Under the pieces are notes generated by a model. The model was not told the DNA's origin. It ran no database searches and saw only the letters and a list, made by a program, of their open reading frames with translations. Below are positions 11,281-22,540 of a stretch of 64,000 nucleotides of DNA, piece after piece. How positions within the stretch are numbered: position 1 is the first letter of the stretch; each line of letters opens with the position of its first letter. Origin of the DNA: Malania oleifera (Eukaryota; Streptophyta; Magnoliopsida; Santalales; Ximeniaceae); the NCBI RefSeq assembly GCF_029873635.1, contig NC_080417.1, positions 32,662,214 to 32,726,213 on the forward strand, given 5' to 3'. The translations under genes were made by a program, and so were the position numbers.

Positions 11281-13523
11281 TCGACTATGCATAAGACCTA
11301 ATTCACGCCTAATTTGTATAAATTTATCCTCTGAAAGTGGATTCATGAATATATCGGCCCATTGTTCATCTGTGCATACAAATTCAAGTCTTACATCCCC
11401 TTTTTGTACATGGTCTCGAAGAAAGTGATGTCGTATTTCTATGTGCTTAGTTCGTGAATGTAATATGGGATTCTTTGAGATATTTATTGCACTCGTATTA
11501 TTGCATCTTATGGGAATTGTTTCATAGCTTAATCCAAAATCCTTCAGTGTTGCTTCATGTAAAGCGTTTGAGCACAACAACTACTTGCCGCTATGTATTC
11601 AGCTTCAGCTGTGGAAAGAGCGACTGCATTTTGTTTCTTGAAAAACCAAGAGACCAAGGAGTGTCCTAAGAAGGGACAAGTACCACTAGTGCTTTTCCTA
11701 TCCACTTTACTACCTGCATAATCAGCATCTGAATAACTAAGAATCTCAAATGATGTGTGTTTAGGATACCATAACTCAATGTCCACGGTTCCTATCAAAA
11801 ATCTAAGTATACGTTTAACAGCTAGCAAGTGAGACTCTTTTGGAGTAGACTGAAATCTTGCGCACAAACATACGCTAAACATTATATCTGGTCTACTTGC
11901 AGTTAGGTATAACAAGCTACCTATCATTCCATGATATAGTTTGACATCTACTTGTATACCTTGTTCATCTTTATCTAATTTCAATGAAGTGCTCATAGGT
12001 GTACCTAGTATTTTTCCGTCTTCCATGTTAAAATTTTTGAGTAGGTCTCTAATATACTTTGATTGATTTATGAATATTCCATGATTTTCTTGTTTAATCT
12101 GAAGTCCTAGGAAGAAATTTAGTTCACCCATCATGCTCATCTCAAATTCATTTTGCATTGTATTGACAAATTCATTACACAATTCTTTATCGGTAACGCC
12201 AAAAATGATGTCATCTACATATACTTGCATTAGGAGAATATCATCTTTCTTAGCCTTTATGAATAGGGTTGTATATATCTTTCCTCTTATAAATCCATTT
12301 TCTAACAGAAAACCTCTTAGCCTTTCATACCAAGCTCTAGGAGCTTGCTTTAAACTGTACAAGGTCTTTGTTAGTTTATAAACATAATCTGAGTTCTTAT
12401 GGTTTTCAAATCCAGGGGGTTGTTCTACATACACTTCCTCATTTATGCAGCCATTTAAAAATGCGCTTTTCACGTCCATTTGATATAGTTTGAAATCCTT
12501 AAAAGCTGCGTATGCTAATAACATTCGTATGGCTTCCATCCTAGCTACAGGGGCAAATGTTTCTTCAAAAGCTATACCTTCTTCTTGGTTATATCCTTGA
12601 GCTACTATTCTAGCCTTATTTCTCACAACTATTCCATTTTCATCTTTCTTATTCTTATATATCCATTTGGTCCCAATGATTGACTTATCCTCTGGTCTGG
12701 GAACTAACGTCCATACTCTATTTCTTTCAAATTGATTTAATTCCTCTTGCATGGATAGCGCCCAAGATTCATCCTCTATAGCTTCACTCACATTCTTAGG
12801 TTCTTCTTGTGATAAAAATGCACAATGACTCATCATGTTCCTAAGAGAGGAGCGAGTGGATACTCCACGTAATGGTTGACCTATTATTTGATCTATGGGA
12901 TGATTCTTTATGTATTTCCATTCTTTGGGTGGTGCATTTACCTCAGCTGTAGTTTCTTCAATTTCAATGGATGGCTCTCTAAGTTCAATTTTCTTTTCTG
13001 AATCATTCTCAATTGATAGTTCTTTTAGTTCCTTGTTTAATTCAGGTTCATCTTCATCAATTCTTTTGGAGAAGAGATTTGTCTCATCGAACACTACATG
13101 AATAGATTCTATGACTGTTAATGATTGTTTATTATATACTCTATAGGCTTTACTATCTAAGGCATACCCTAGGAAGATACCTTCATCAAATTTTACATCG
13201 AATTTTCCTAAATGTTCATTGTCTCTAAGCATAAAACACTTACAGCCAAAAATATGAAAATATGATATGTTTGGTCTATTGCCATTCCATAACTCGTAAG
13301 GAGTCTTATTAAGTGATGGTCTAATTAGAACTCTATTTAGTACATAGCAGGCTGTATTCACAACCTCGGCCCATAAGTATTTGGGTAATCTATGTTCGTT
13401 AAGCATAGTTCTAGCCATTTCTTGTATAGATCTATTCTTTCTTTCAACTACGCCATTTTGTTGTGGTGTTCTAGGAGCTGAAAAATTATGGCCAATTCCT
13501 AATGAGTTGCAATCGTCTTCCAT
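11269..13523 (-). CDS. S2 pol: integrase C-terminus, RT and RNase H (fossil element)
   Basis: Long open stretch on the minus strand (11544-13523, 659 codons) with continuation to about 11269. It starts in the integrase core ([19 protein letters not shown]), passes the conserved [17 protein letters not shown] and [17 protein letters not shown] blocks, then the RT fingers ([25 protein letters not shown]), the palm with YVDDIIFG, a [10 protein letters not shown] block and Copia RNase H ([41 protein letters not shown]). The best-preserved retroelement coding region in the window. Confidence 0.88.
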
Positions 13524-13965
13524 GCCTTGATTTTTAAATTCTCTACCCCTATCACTTCGAATTTTGGTAATTGTGTATCCCTTTTCATTTTGTACTCTCT
13601 TGCACAGATTAATAAAATTTTCATATACTTCATCTTTATGACATAAAAATAGTACCCATGTGTATCTTGAGAAGTCATCAACTATGACAAAAGCGTATGA
13701 TTTTCCTCTTAAACTCTAAATTTGGTTTGGTCCAAATAAGTCTAAGTGCAGCATTTGAAGTGGCCTAGTAGTAGAGATCTCTTTCTTCTTCTTAAAGCTT
13801 GTTCTTGCTTGTTTTCCTAGTTGGCATGCATCACAGATTTTATCTTTCACAAATTTTGTCTTGGGCAGTCCCTTAACTAATTTTTTCTTAACTAATTTTG
13901 AAATTAAATCCATGTTTCTATGTCCTAGTCTCCTATGCCAAATCCAACTTATTTTATTCATAGCA
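13524..13965 (-). pseudogene. S2 integrase N-terminal and core part (fossil)
   Basis: GAG-pre-integrase and zinc-binding part: WIWHRRLGHRNMDLISKLV, then CDACQLGKQARTSFK and LHLDLFGPNQ. This is the standard Copia integrase N-terminus and start of the catalytic core, directly upstream of the long RT frame. Confidence 0.82.
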
Positions 13966-14005
13966 GATAAGCATGTTACACTTTGTGAAGTTAGGTTATC
14001 AAAAC

Positions 14006-16045
14006 TTATGATGTATACGTTTTCATGTCGTTTAGCAATGAATAGTATCTTATTATCAGTTTGTGTTCAACTATGCACTTGTCATGTTCAAATGATACTT
14101 TGTACCCTAGTTGACTTATGCTCAATAAATTGTGCTTTAGACCTTCAACTAATAAAACATCATCAATAATGAGTGTGGAATCATTACCGACTTTACCGAC
14201 ACCTGTGATCCTTCCCTTAGCATTATCTCCAAAGGTAACAAACCCTTCATCCTTGAGTGTGAAGGATGTGAATTTTGATTTGTCTCCGGTCATGTGGCGT
14301 GAGCATCCGCTGTCCATATACCATCTATCTTTTGAAGAAGTGCTTCTTAAGCAAATCTGCAAGATACAATTAAACAACTAGCTTTGGTACCCAGATTGTC
14401 TTGGGTCCAGGAGGGTTAGTGCTAGGTTCACCCTTAATCTTCCATACTTTCCTAATTTTTACATCTTTGTTTTTGAATGGGCAATCAAATTGTATGTGAC
14501 CCAACCTTCTACATTTGAAGCATGTAGTATATCTATAATGATTCTTAGTTGGAACAAATGACTTTGATTCTTTTGTGAAATACCCCATGTAAAGTTGTCT
14601 TTTCCTTATATTTTCTTTACCATTAAAACCGAGCCCTTCTTTTTCTAGAGAATTTCTTTGAGATCATAAGAGCTGTTCAAAGTTACTTTCTCTTTTGGTA
14701 AATTTACAAATAATTTCAAATTTGTCTCTCAATTCTTTTTCTAATTCCTCAATTTTCAGCTCTTTATCCTTCATGGAAGATGCATGGGATTCATTTTGGT
14801 GTTCAACAAGATTTGAAAGTTCTTTGACGTGGCTTCTTAACTCAGAAATTTTCCTTGTTTTCTTGTCAAGTATTTTAATAGAGTATAGGTATTCTTGTTT
14901 CAGTTCATCATATGACATCATATCATTTTCATTTTCAGATTCACTAGAGTAGTATGAAGATGATAAATGAGATGATAGTACCTCAAAGTCATCATGTGCC
15001 ATTAGACACAGATTGGCAACCTCGTCGTCACTGGATTCATATTCTGAGCTGCTAGTGCTGTGTGTATCCCAGCCGACTTTCAGCGCCTTCTTCTTTTTCC
15101 TTGAAACTTTCATGAGTTTGGGGCACTCGGGCTTGATGTATCCAACTTCTCAGCAATTGTAGCATGTTGGTGGATCCTCCTTCTTTTTCTTCATGCTTTG
15201 CTCTCCTCTTTCTGATTTAGAGTTGTGAAATTTTCTATTGAACTTTTTGTTTTTCTTTAAGAACTTTCCGAACTTCTTTGTTAGCAAGGCCATGTCATCA
15301 TCTGTTTTGGAATCGCTTCCTTCACTTGAGTAGCTTGATGATGCCTTAAGTGCAGTGACCTTCTTAGCCTTGCTTTGTTCATTTTTCCTCTCGTTTATTG
15401 CCAACTCATAGGTGATGAGTGATCCAATGAGTTCGTCCACCAACATCTCCTTGAGATTTCTCCCTTCAGCTAGTACAGTAGCTTTTGCTTCCCACACTGG
15501 AGGTAATCCCTTGAGTATTTTCTTGATCAACTCATAAGAGGGATAAGTTTTTCCAAGAGCATTTAAAGAGTTAATGATGTGTGTGAATCTAGTGTACATG
15601 GATTGTATGGATTCATCAATCGTCATTTTAATGCTTCATATTCACTAGTAAGCATGTCTATTCTGCTATCCTTTACTTCCTTTGTGCCTTCATATGTAAC
15701 TTATAATTTTTCCCAAATTTCTTTAGTTGAGTTACATGCCATTACCCTATTAAATTCATTGACATCTAGTGCACAGAAGAGTATATTCATGGCAGTGGCA
15801 TTAATTTGAACTGACTTCCAATCCTCTTCAGTATATTCATCTTCAGTTTTAACTACATTAATCTTATCAATTACTTTCATAGGAATGTGATTTCCCTTAG
15901 TCACAATTTTCCAAACCTTCCAATCTACTTTCAGTAAATATATGCTCATCCTACGTTTCCAATAGGTATAATTTACACCACAGAAAATGGGTGGTCTAGT
16001 GGATGAGTGTCCCTCACCAAATGGAGTTACACCAATGTGTGACAT
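14006..16045 (-). pseudogene. S2 gag and protease region (fossil)
   Basis: On the minus strand gag starts near 16045 with MSHIGVTPFGEGHSSTRPP and NYTYWKRRMSIYL. A central UBN2-type helical region follows (15150-15626), then a first zinc knuckle region near 15150, an acidic coiled-coil segment (14664-15113), a second knuckle CFKCRRLGHIQFDC (14370-14588), and the protease with YMDSGCSRHMTGDKSKF near 14300. Sirevirus-style double-knuckle gag. Confidence 0.85.
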
Positions 16046-16086
16046 GTGATCGTTTTACAAATTAACAATTACGTCTATGTACACCC

Positions 16087-16098
16087 GCTCTGATACCA
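16087..16098 (-). other. S2 primer-binding site
   Basis: The minus strand reads TGGTATCAGAGC, an exact match to the common initiator Met-tRNA primer complement, two bases from the LTR end. Confidence 0.88.
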
Positions 16099-16100
16099 AG

Positions 16101-17641
16101 TGTTGATTAAGGTGTAGTCCCAAGAGGGGGGGTGAATTGGATATTAAAAAAAGTTTAAACCACTTAGTTTTTCTTTCACACACTTCTTATAAGTGAGACG
16201 GAGCTTCCCTTACAAACTGCTGCTTACAAGAGGTATAGCTCCCTCCTTATCCGCTGCTCACAAGAGGTACAGCTTCCTCCTCACACCCTGTTCACAACCC
16301 AAACTGTGTTTATAATGAAATCTGAAAATAACACTCAAAACAATGTTTCTAAACAAAAGCTGGTGAGTACAATTCAATTTCCTAGTACATTAACATATGA
16401 TAAAACTTGAAGCTCAAGAATGTATGAAAAAACTATACAATTGTTTGATGTATGCTATGTGTCAACACATAAATTCGTATTGAATCAAAATAGGTTTTTC
16501 AATAAGAAGCCCAATGAACAATATATATGAATATGTGTTTATCTACTTATTGAAGTTCAAATCAATCAACCAAGCTAACCGGATTTTCTCAAAACATGAT
16601 CTCCTTGAAATTCAGCTTTTATATGTGAATAAGCACTCAAGATCAAAACTTCTTTCTAACGATGAACAAGTAAAGCGATGAGAGATTAAAAAAAAAATGA
16701 TAACTTGAAAGATCAAACCTTAATACTGAATCAAAGTTTAGTTAGATGAATGAATGCTCTTTTGATTTCAGTAGAGATTTTCCCAAACAAATATGGAAGA
16801 AGATTGAAGTGTAGAAAACCGGCTCTCGGGGTTCAAATCTTGCAATGAGAAGTATATATTTCTTGTTGTGTCCCTTCACTTATGTTCTAAGGTTTAGATA
16901 TTCATAATATATATTATATTACCTTTAAAATTAATCTCAGCCATTGGATCAATAATATACTTCGCGTGTCTTTTTAACAAAGAGCTGATTTTTAGGCTTT
17001 CCGCGAGTTCAGGCAACCGAACTCGACTTCAAGCTCCTGAAGTGTCAACTTCAGGCGCCTGAGGTTCCAAGGTCAGGCGACTGAAGAGCCTTGGCCAGGT
17101 TCTGTCTTCTCTATTTAATTCTTCAGGTGACTGAACTTAATTTTCAGGCAACCGAAGAAATTCTTCAGGCTACTGAGGTTTGAGTTCAGGCGACCGAACT
17201 CACCATTCTCTCAAATTTTCATTTCTAACTAAAAATCTGCTTGGCTTCTTTTCTTGGGTCTTTCATAAAATATATTTTTCATGATATTGAAAGCATTTCA
17301 AGGTCCATGACAGTTTCCTAATGATGTGCATGAAATGCATGAGTCTTAAAACTATTCTAAGTTATAATGAGCTTCAAAATAAATCATATGCCAATGTAAA
17401 TACATAAGCTCTAAATACCCATTCCCAAGAGTTTCTTGAACTTTGTCACTTGCATCTTGATTCTCATACTCTTTAAGTTCCAAGATGCTTTCCACGATTT
17501 GTAGGCTTTACTTGAATGCATCCATAACTTGTTATCTTCCCGTGCATGGTTAATATAGGTCCTGTACACAAACTCAATGCACAGATCAAATACCAAGTGA
17601 TTTATCATTATCAAAACAAGATTGGACTTGTAGAGTCAACA
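16101..17641 (-). repeat. S2 5' LTR
   Basis: LTR of 1541 bp with the same ends as 9906-10869. It carries its own middle segment (about 16200-16940, including AGACGGAGCTTCC) that the partner lacks, and lacks the partner's central segment. The palindrome array is at 17000-17210; TATA-like AT-rich runs at 16903-16921 and 16851-16860 lie downstream in minus-strand sense. Confidence 0.9.
17000..17210 (-). promoter_or_regulatory. S2 5' LTR palindrome array (TCAGGCGCCTGA type)
   Basis: Repeated CAGGCGCCTGAGG, CAGGCGACTGAA and CAGGCGACCGAAC units, about 80 bases upstream (minus-strand sense) of an AT-rich TATA-like run. It matches the array in the 3' LTR with few changes. Confidence 0.7.
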
Positions 17642-18900
17642 CATTATTTTTCAATCCACTAAATGTTTAGTAAATGATTTAAATGGAAGAACCATCCTCA
17701 TAGGAAAACATGAATCTAACATATACACAATTGAGTTTGATGACATCAAAACTTGTGACTTTAAATGTTCAGTAGTTACTAATGAAAATTGTTGGTTATG
17801 GCATAGGAGACTAGGTCATGCAAGCATGGATCTACTTCATAAACTTTCATCTAAAGAACTAGTAAACGACTTACCAAAAGACAATTATGTAAAAGACAAA
17901 ATTTGTGATGCATGTCAATATGGAAAACAAGTTAAAAACCTCTTTCAAAACCAAGAAAAAGATATCTACCTTAAGACCCTTAGAGTTAATTCATCTTGAT
18001 TTATTTGGCCCTAATGACATAGCTAGTATTAGTGGAAAGTTGTATGCATTTGTTATAGTTGATGACTTCTCAAGGTTTTCATGGGTAATTTTTCTTGCAA
18101 ACAAAAGTGACATTTGTAATGCATTCATTCATTTTTTTGGAAAAATCCAAAATGAAAAGGGAATGTTAATTGTACACATCAGGAATGATAAAGTGAGAGA
18201 ATTTAGAAACAAAGAACTAGAAGACTTTTGCAACGAAAATAACCATTCACACAACTTCTCCGCACCAAAAACTCCACAACAAAACGGAATAGTTGAAAGA
18301 AAAAATCGAACACTCCAAGAAATGGCTAGGACAATGCTTAACGAACATAACTTGCCAAAATACTTCTGGGCAGAAGCCGTTAACACAGCTTGCTATGTTA
18401 GTAACCGTGTCATCATTAGATCCAAGTTAGGAAAAACCTCATACGAGATATGGAAGGGTAGGAAACCTAACATTTCACACTTTAAGGGTTTTGGATGTAA
18501 ATGTTTCATATTAAACGATAGGGATCATTTGGCAAAATTTGATTCAAAATCCGATAAGGGAATTTTTATAGGATATGCCATGAATAACAAAGCATATAGG
18601 GTATTCAACAAAAGAATTCAAACTGTTCAAGAATCAACCCATGTTGTGTTTGTTGAAACAAACCCTCACGTATCCAAAACACCTGTTGAGATAGATGAAG
18701 ATAATCAAGTCACCACCTTTAGAATTGAAAGAGAATTAGAACAACTTAAGTTAAATAATGATCAAGACACAAACTATCAAGATACAAACATTGATTATCT
18801 AGAATCATCCCTAATCAACCAGAAGAAGAAGAGAATCATGAACTACCTAAAGCTTGGAAGTTTGTAAAAAATCACCCAACTGATCTTATCATAGGTAGTC
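17642..18900 (+). pseudogene. S1 integrase region, right of nested S2 (fossil)
   Basis: Continuation of S1 pol. WLWHRRLGHASMDLLHKLS and CDACQYGKQVKN (about 17780-17940) form the integrase N-terminus. [26 protein letters not shown] and NGIVERKNRTLQEMA belong to the catalytic core, and GIFIGYAMNNKAYRVFN is the C-terminal Copia block. Confidence 0.88.
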
Positions 18901-19039
18901 CATCCCAAGGAGTTAGCACCAGATCTCACCTAAGAAGTGGATGTAATCATATCGCTTTCATATCTCATCTCGAACCAAAAAACTTTGAGGAAGTTGATAG
19001 TGATGAAAACTAGATAAATGTCACGCAAGAAGAACTAGA

Positions 19040-20484
19040 TCAATTTGAAAGAAACAAAGTATGACACTTAGTTCCTAAACCCAAAAATACTACAATAATT
19101 GGCACCAAATGGGTGTTTAGGAATAAGAAAGATGAAGATGGGAACATTGTTAGAAACAAAGCTAGATTGGTAGCCCAAGGGTATAACCAACAAGAAAGTA
19201 TTGACTATGATGAAACTTATGCCCCTATGGCAAGACTAGAAGCTATTAGAATGCTACTTGCCTTTGCTTGCTACAAAAACTTTAAGTTATTTCAAATGGA
19301 TGTAAAAAGAACATTTTTAAATGGATACATAAATGAAGAAGTATATGTCAAGCAACCTCCAGGATTTGAGAGCCACACTCATCCCGATTACGTATACAAA
19401 CTCTCAAAAGCCCTTTACGGACTCAAGCAAGCACCAAGAGCATGGTATGAGTGCTTAAGTAAATTTCTCCTAGACAATGGGTTCACAAGAGGGGAATTCG
19501 ACACTACTCTTTTCTTAAAACATAAGGAGAATGATTTGCTTGTCATACAAATTTATGTAGATGATATCATTTTCGTTGCCACCAATGAAACTTTGTGTCA
19601 AGATTTTGCTCAAACTATGCAGGAAACATTTGAGATGAGTATGATGGGTGAGCTAACATCCTTCCTAGGATTACAAATTAAACAAATGAAACATGGAATC
19701 TTTATAAATCAAGCCAAATACGTCAAGGACATGTTAAAGAAATTCATTCTTGAAATGGGTAAGTCTAAAGTAACTCCTATGAGCATCACAACAAAGCTTG
19801 ATGCTGATGAAAAAAGGAAAAATGTTGACCAAAAACTCTACCATGGAATGATCGGTAGTTTGTTGTATCTGACTTCTAGCAGGCTTGACATAACGTTCAG
19901 TGTTTTTCTATGCGCTAGATTCCAATCTTGTCCCAAAGAATCTCATATTCATGTAGTCAAAAGAATCTTTAGATACTTAGCAGACACCCATGACTTAGGA
20001 CTCTTCTATCCCGAGAATGCTCTTTTGACCTCACAGGCTACTTTGATGCTAACTACGGTGGTTGCAAAATCGATAGAAAAAGCACTAGTGGAACATGTCA
20101 TTTCCTAAGACACTCTCTTGTGTCCTAGTTTTGTAAAAAACAAACCTCCGTAGCTCTCTCAATCACTGAGGTTGAGTATATTGCAGCCGGTAGTTGCTGT
20201 GCTCAAGCCTTATACATGAAACAACAACTTGAGGACTTCCAAATCTTAGTTAAAGGTACTCCCATCCATTGTGACAATACTAGTACCATCAACATTTCAA
20301 AAAACCCGTGCCTCCATTCTAGAACTAAGCATATTGAAATTAGGCACCACTTTATTCGAGACTATATTCAAAAGGGAGACGTCCAGTTGGTTTATGTTCC
20401 AACTAAAAATCAACTCGCGACATCCTAACTAAGCCACTCAATGAAGAAAGATTCCATAAAATCCAGCATGCCTTAGGCATGTGT
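19040..20484 (+). pseudogene. S1 reverse transcriptase and RNase H region (fossil)
   Basis: Copia RT with KARLVAQGYNQQES, an EEVYVKQPPGFESH block, [15 protein letters not shown] and the palm YVDDIIF near 19550-19570. RNase H follows with [20 protein letters not shown] near 20310-20380 and ends about 20484. Confidence 0.88.
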
Positions 20485-20577
20485 ACTCCTTCAGATATAT
20501 CATAGGATCCTTATATTGGTACTTATTACATTCTTTAGCTTATCCTACGCCTAACTCAATTCTTTCTCTCTTCCTGC

Positions 20578-20757
20578 TCTCGTCAACGAACACAGGGTAT
20601 TCGTCGCCAAGAAGTCTTTAGTATTCATCGACGAACCTAGGGGTCTCGTCGTCGAATTTTCCTTAATTTCATCGACAAACACAGGGCCTCATCGATGAAA
20701 TCTGTTGGGACACTTCATATTCCCGCTCGAACAAACCCTTCTCTTTACAAACCCTAG
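20578..20757 (+). promoter_or_regulatory. S1 palindrome block upstream of the third ORF
   Basis: About eight copies or half-copies of the S1 LTR motif (CGTCAACGAACACAGGG, ATTCATCGACGAA, ATCGATGAAA) lie between the end of pol and the third ORF. TCATATT follows at 20715-20721, and AAACCCT at 20733-20739 and AAACCCTAG at 20749-20757; the AAACCCTA telo-box is known from 5' ends of plant genes. The layout suggests an internal promoter, which is inference. S3 has a matching block at 61153-61330. Confidence 0.55.
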
Positions 20758-20814
20758 CCATCCCTATTCGCTCCTCTCCTTCCTCTTGACGCTCTGTCTC
20801 TTTCTCAACCCACC

Positions 20815-22099
20815 TTGTCCCAAGCACCTTCTCAACCCTCTACCTCACTCCACCTCTCTCTCTCCCTCTCACCAAAACACACTCTCTCCATGGCCTCCCC
20901 TCTCCTTGGCTCTCCACTCGTCGCTGCGCCTACCGTTTCTTCTCCTAGCTCTCTTTTTCCCCTTCCTCCTTCCATGGCTCCCAGACCTAAGCGTCGTACT
21001 CTTCAAACCGAGGCCAGTGAAGGCTCCTCTCATTGTCCTACCAACGTTCCCTCTCTGATTGTCCCCAAAAACTCCGACCCCCGCTTCATCTCTTCAAAGG
21101 CTGCCTATCACTATCAGAATAACATTCTTAAGCGGCACATCGTTTATGGGAAAATTGTGCCCTCTGACTTTCTTCAGCTCCATTTTCCCACTCTCCTCTC
21201 CAAAATTAAAGCCCTCGGGTGGGATGCTCTCTTCGACCTTGATGAGCTTGTCTATGAGGACTTATTTTGCGAATTCTATGCCAATTTTGTTCCCTCACAT
21301 TGCGACATTGCTGCCTACTCCACAATTCGCGGGACCGTCATTCGACTCTTTGAGGACACATTCTCCGCCATGCTTGGTTGCACCCATTATCCACTCTGAG
21401 GCCTCCTCAAGTCTTCTTGGCCCACACGGTTCAACTGGTTTGACTCGTACACCGCACTTAAGCTCATTACTGGTAATCCTCCCATTCCCGCCATTGCCCA
21501 CCCCAAATCCAAGGACCTCATAGTTGAATTTAGGGTCCTCCACCACATGATCACATGCAATCTTTGCCCTCGCACTGGTGGACGGAATTGGGTCACATTA
21601 GGCAATATTTTTAGCATGTACTACCTCTGGTTTGGGCGTGGTATTTACTTGGCCTCCATGATTGTTCAAAACATGGAAGAAAGCCTCAAACGGCAGCGGG
21701 GTTGTCTTCCCTAGCTTGCCTTGCATTCGTCCTGTGCCTGAGGATATCTACACCGAGGCGACCCTTCATCACATGCATTTTAAAAAGGACGAAGCAACCA
21801 ACACGTGGGTCAAAGCCCACAAGCAGGGTCATGTTCCGATCAATGAAGTTGAGGCCGCCATGGAAGAAGAAGAAGAAGAAGAAGAAGGCAAGAATGAGGA
21901 TACTTCTTATGGCCATATCCTGGAGTGCCTAGACGGCATTCAGCACGCCATGACGCAGTCTGAAATACGTCACCGCAACCATTTTGATTCCCTGGATGCA
22001 TCCCTTGCCCGACAAGAAAACACCAACCGCGCTCATTTTGACACCATTGACGCTTCCTTTTTTGCCCTCTTCGACCGCCTTGGTCACCTGCGCGAGTAG
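20815..22099 (+). pseudogene. S1 third ORF region, often called env-like (fossil)
   Basis: Coding remnant between pol and the 3' LTR, in the position of the env-like ORF of Sireviruses. The N-terminal part is Ser/Pro rich. A globular part contains HIVYGKIVPSDFLQLHFP and DLDELVYEDLFCEFYANF, resembling a plant-specific transposon protein domain seen in such elements (from memory, unverified). The C-terminal part (21662-22099) has a run of glutamates and the heptad-like segment FDSLDASLARQENTNRAHFD. I see no hydrophobic transmembrane segment or signal peptide, so an envelope role is not supported here. It is broken in a few places. Confidence 0.65.
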
Positions 22100-22129
22100 T
22101 CCTCTATTTCTGCCTACCCCCAGTTTTGA

Positions 22130-22540
22130 TAATGGCAAAAGGGGAGAGATATAGGCTTTTATTCGGATGTTTTCCAATTGATGCAGTAGCTTAATAGTCA
22201 TTGCGAGTAATTTAGTAATTTAGTATTTCACTGAAATTGTTGAACTTAGCAAGTATTGAAATTGTTGAACATAAATGCACTATCTTTGTACCAACATGCT
22301 TGAATACTACAATGATTGGTATACTGGACTGTTACATCTTGATTTTATGCAGGATTACTTGGGAAATGTCTTACTTATAGACAACATGCTGCTGAAAATT
22401 TAAATAAAATCTTCATTCATATAATGCAAACATTAAGGGGGAGAATTTATTTAAATTCTAAACCTATACATTTAGTAAGGGGGAGCATATATCTTTCAAA
22501 AAGAACACTAATGGATTGCCATCATAAAAAAGGGGGAGAA
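22130..22540 (+). other. S1 multiple polypurine tracts
   Basis: Four purine tracts precede the 3' LTR: 22137-22150 (AAAAGGGGAGAGAT), 22434-22445 and 22475-22486 (TAAGGGGGAG), and 22526-22540 (AAAAAAGGGGGAGAA) touching the LTR. The last should be the functional plus-strand primer; the repetition is a Sirevirus hallmark. Confidence 0.8.

Larger units (their letters stand above)
9906..17641 (-). mobile_element. S2: Sirevirus-type Ty1/Copia element nested in S1
   Basis: Minus-strand Copia element bounded by LTRs 9906-10869 (3') and 16101-17641 (5'), both TGTTGATTAAGG to GTCAACA, with a perfect 5-bp target duplication CATTA (9901-9905 and 17642-17646). It has gag, protease, integrase, RT and RNase H in Copia order and several polypurine tracts before the 3' LTR, but no third ORF. 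It looks nearly whole, with only a handful of breaks. Shared LTR parts differ by about 3%, which makes it the youngest element of the nest. Confidence 0.94.

Noticed and set aside
16087-16098. tRNA gene fragments at TGGTATCAGAGC sites
   Set aside because: Each is only a 12-base complement of a tRNA 3' end next to an LTR, i.e. a primer-binding site. No cloverleaf is present.
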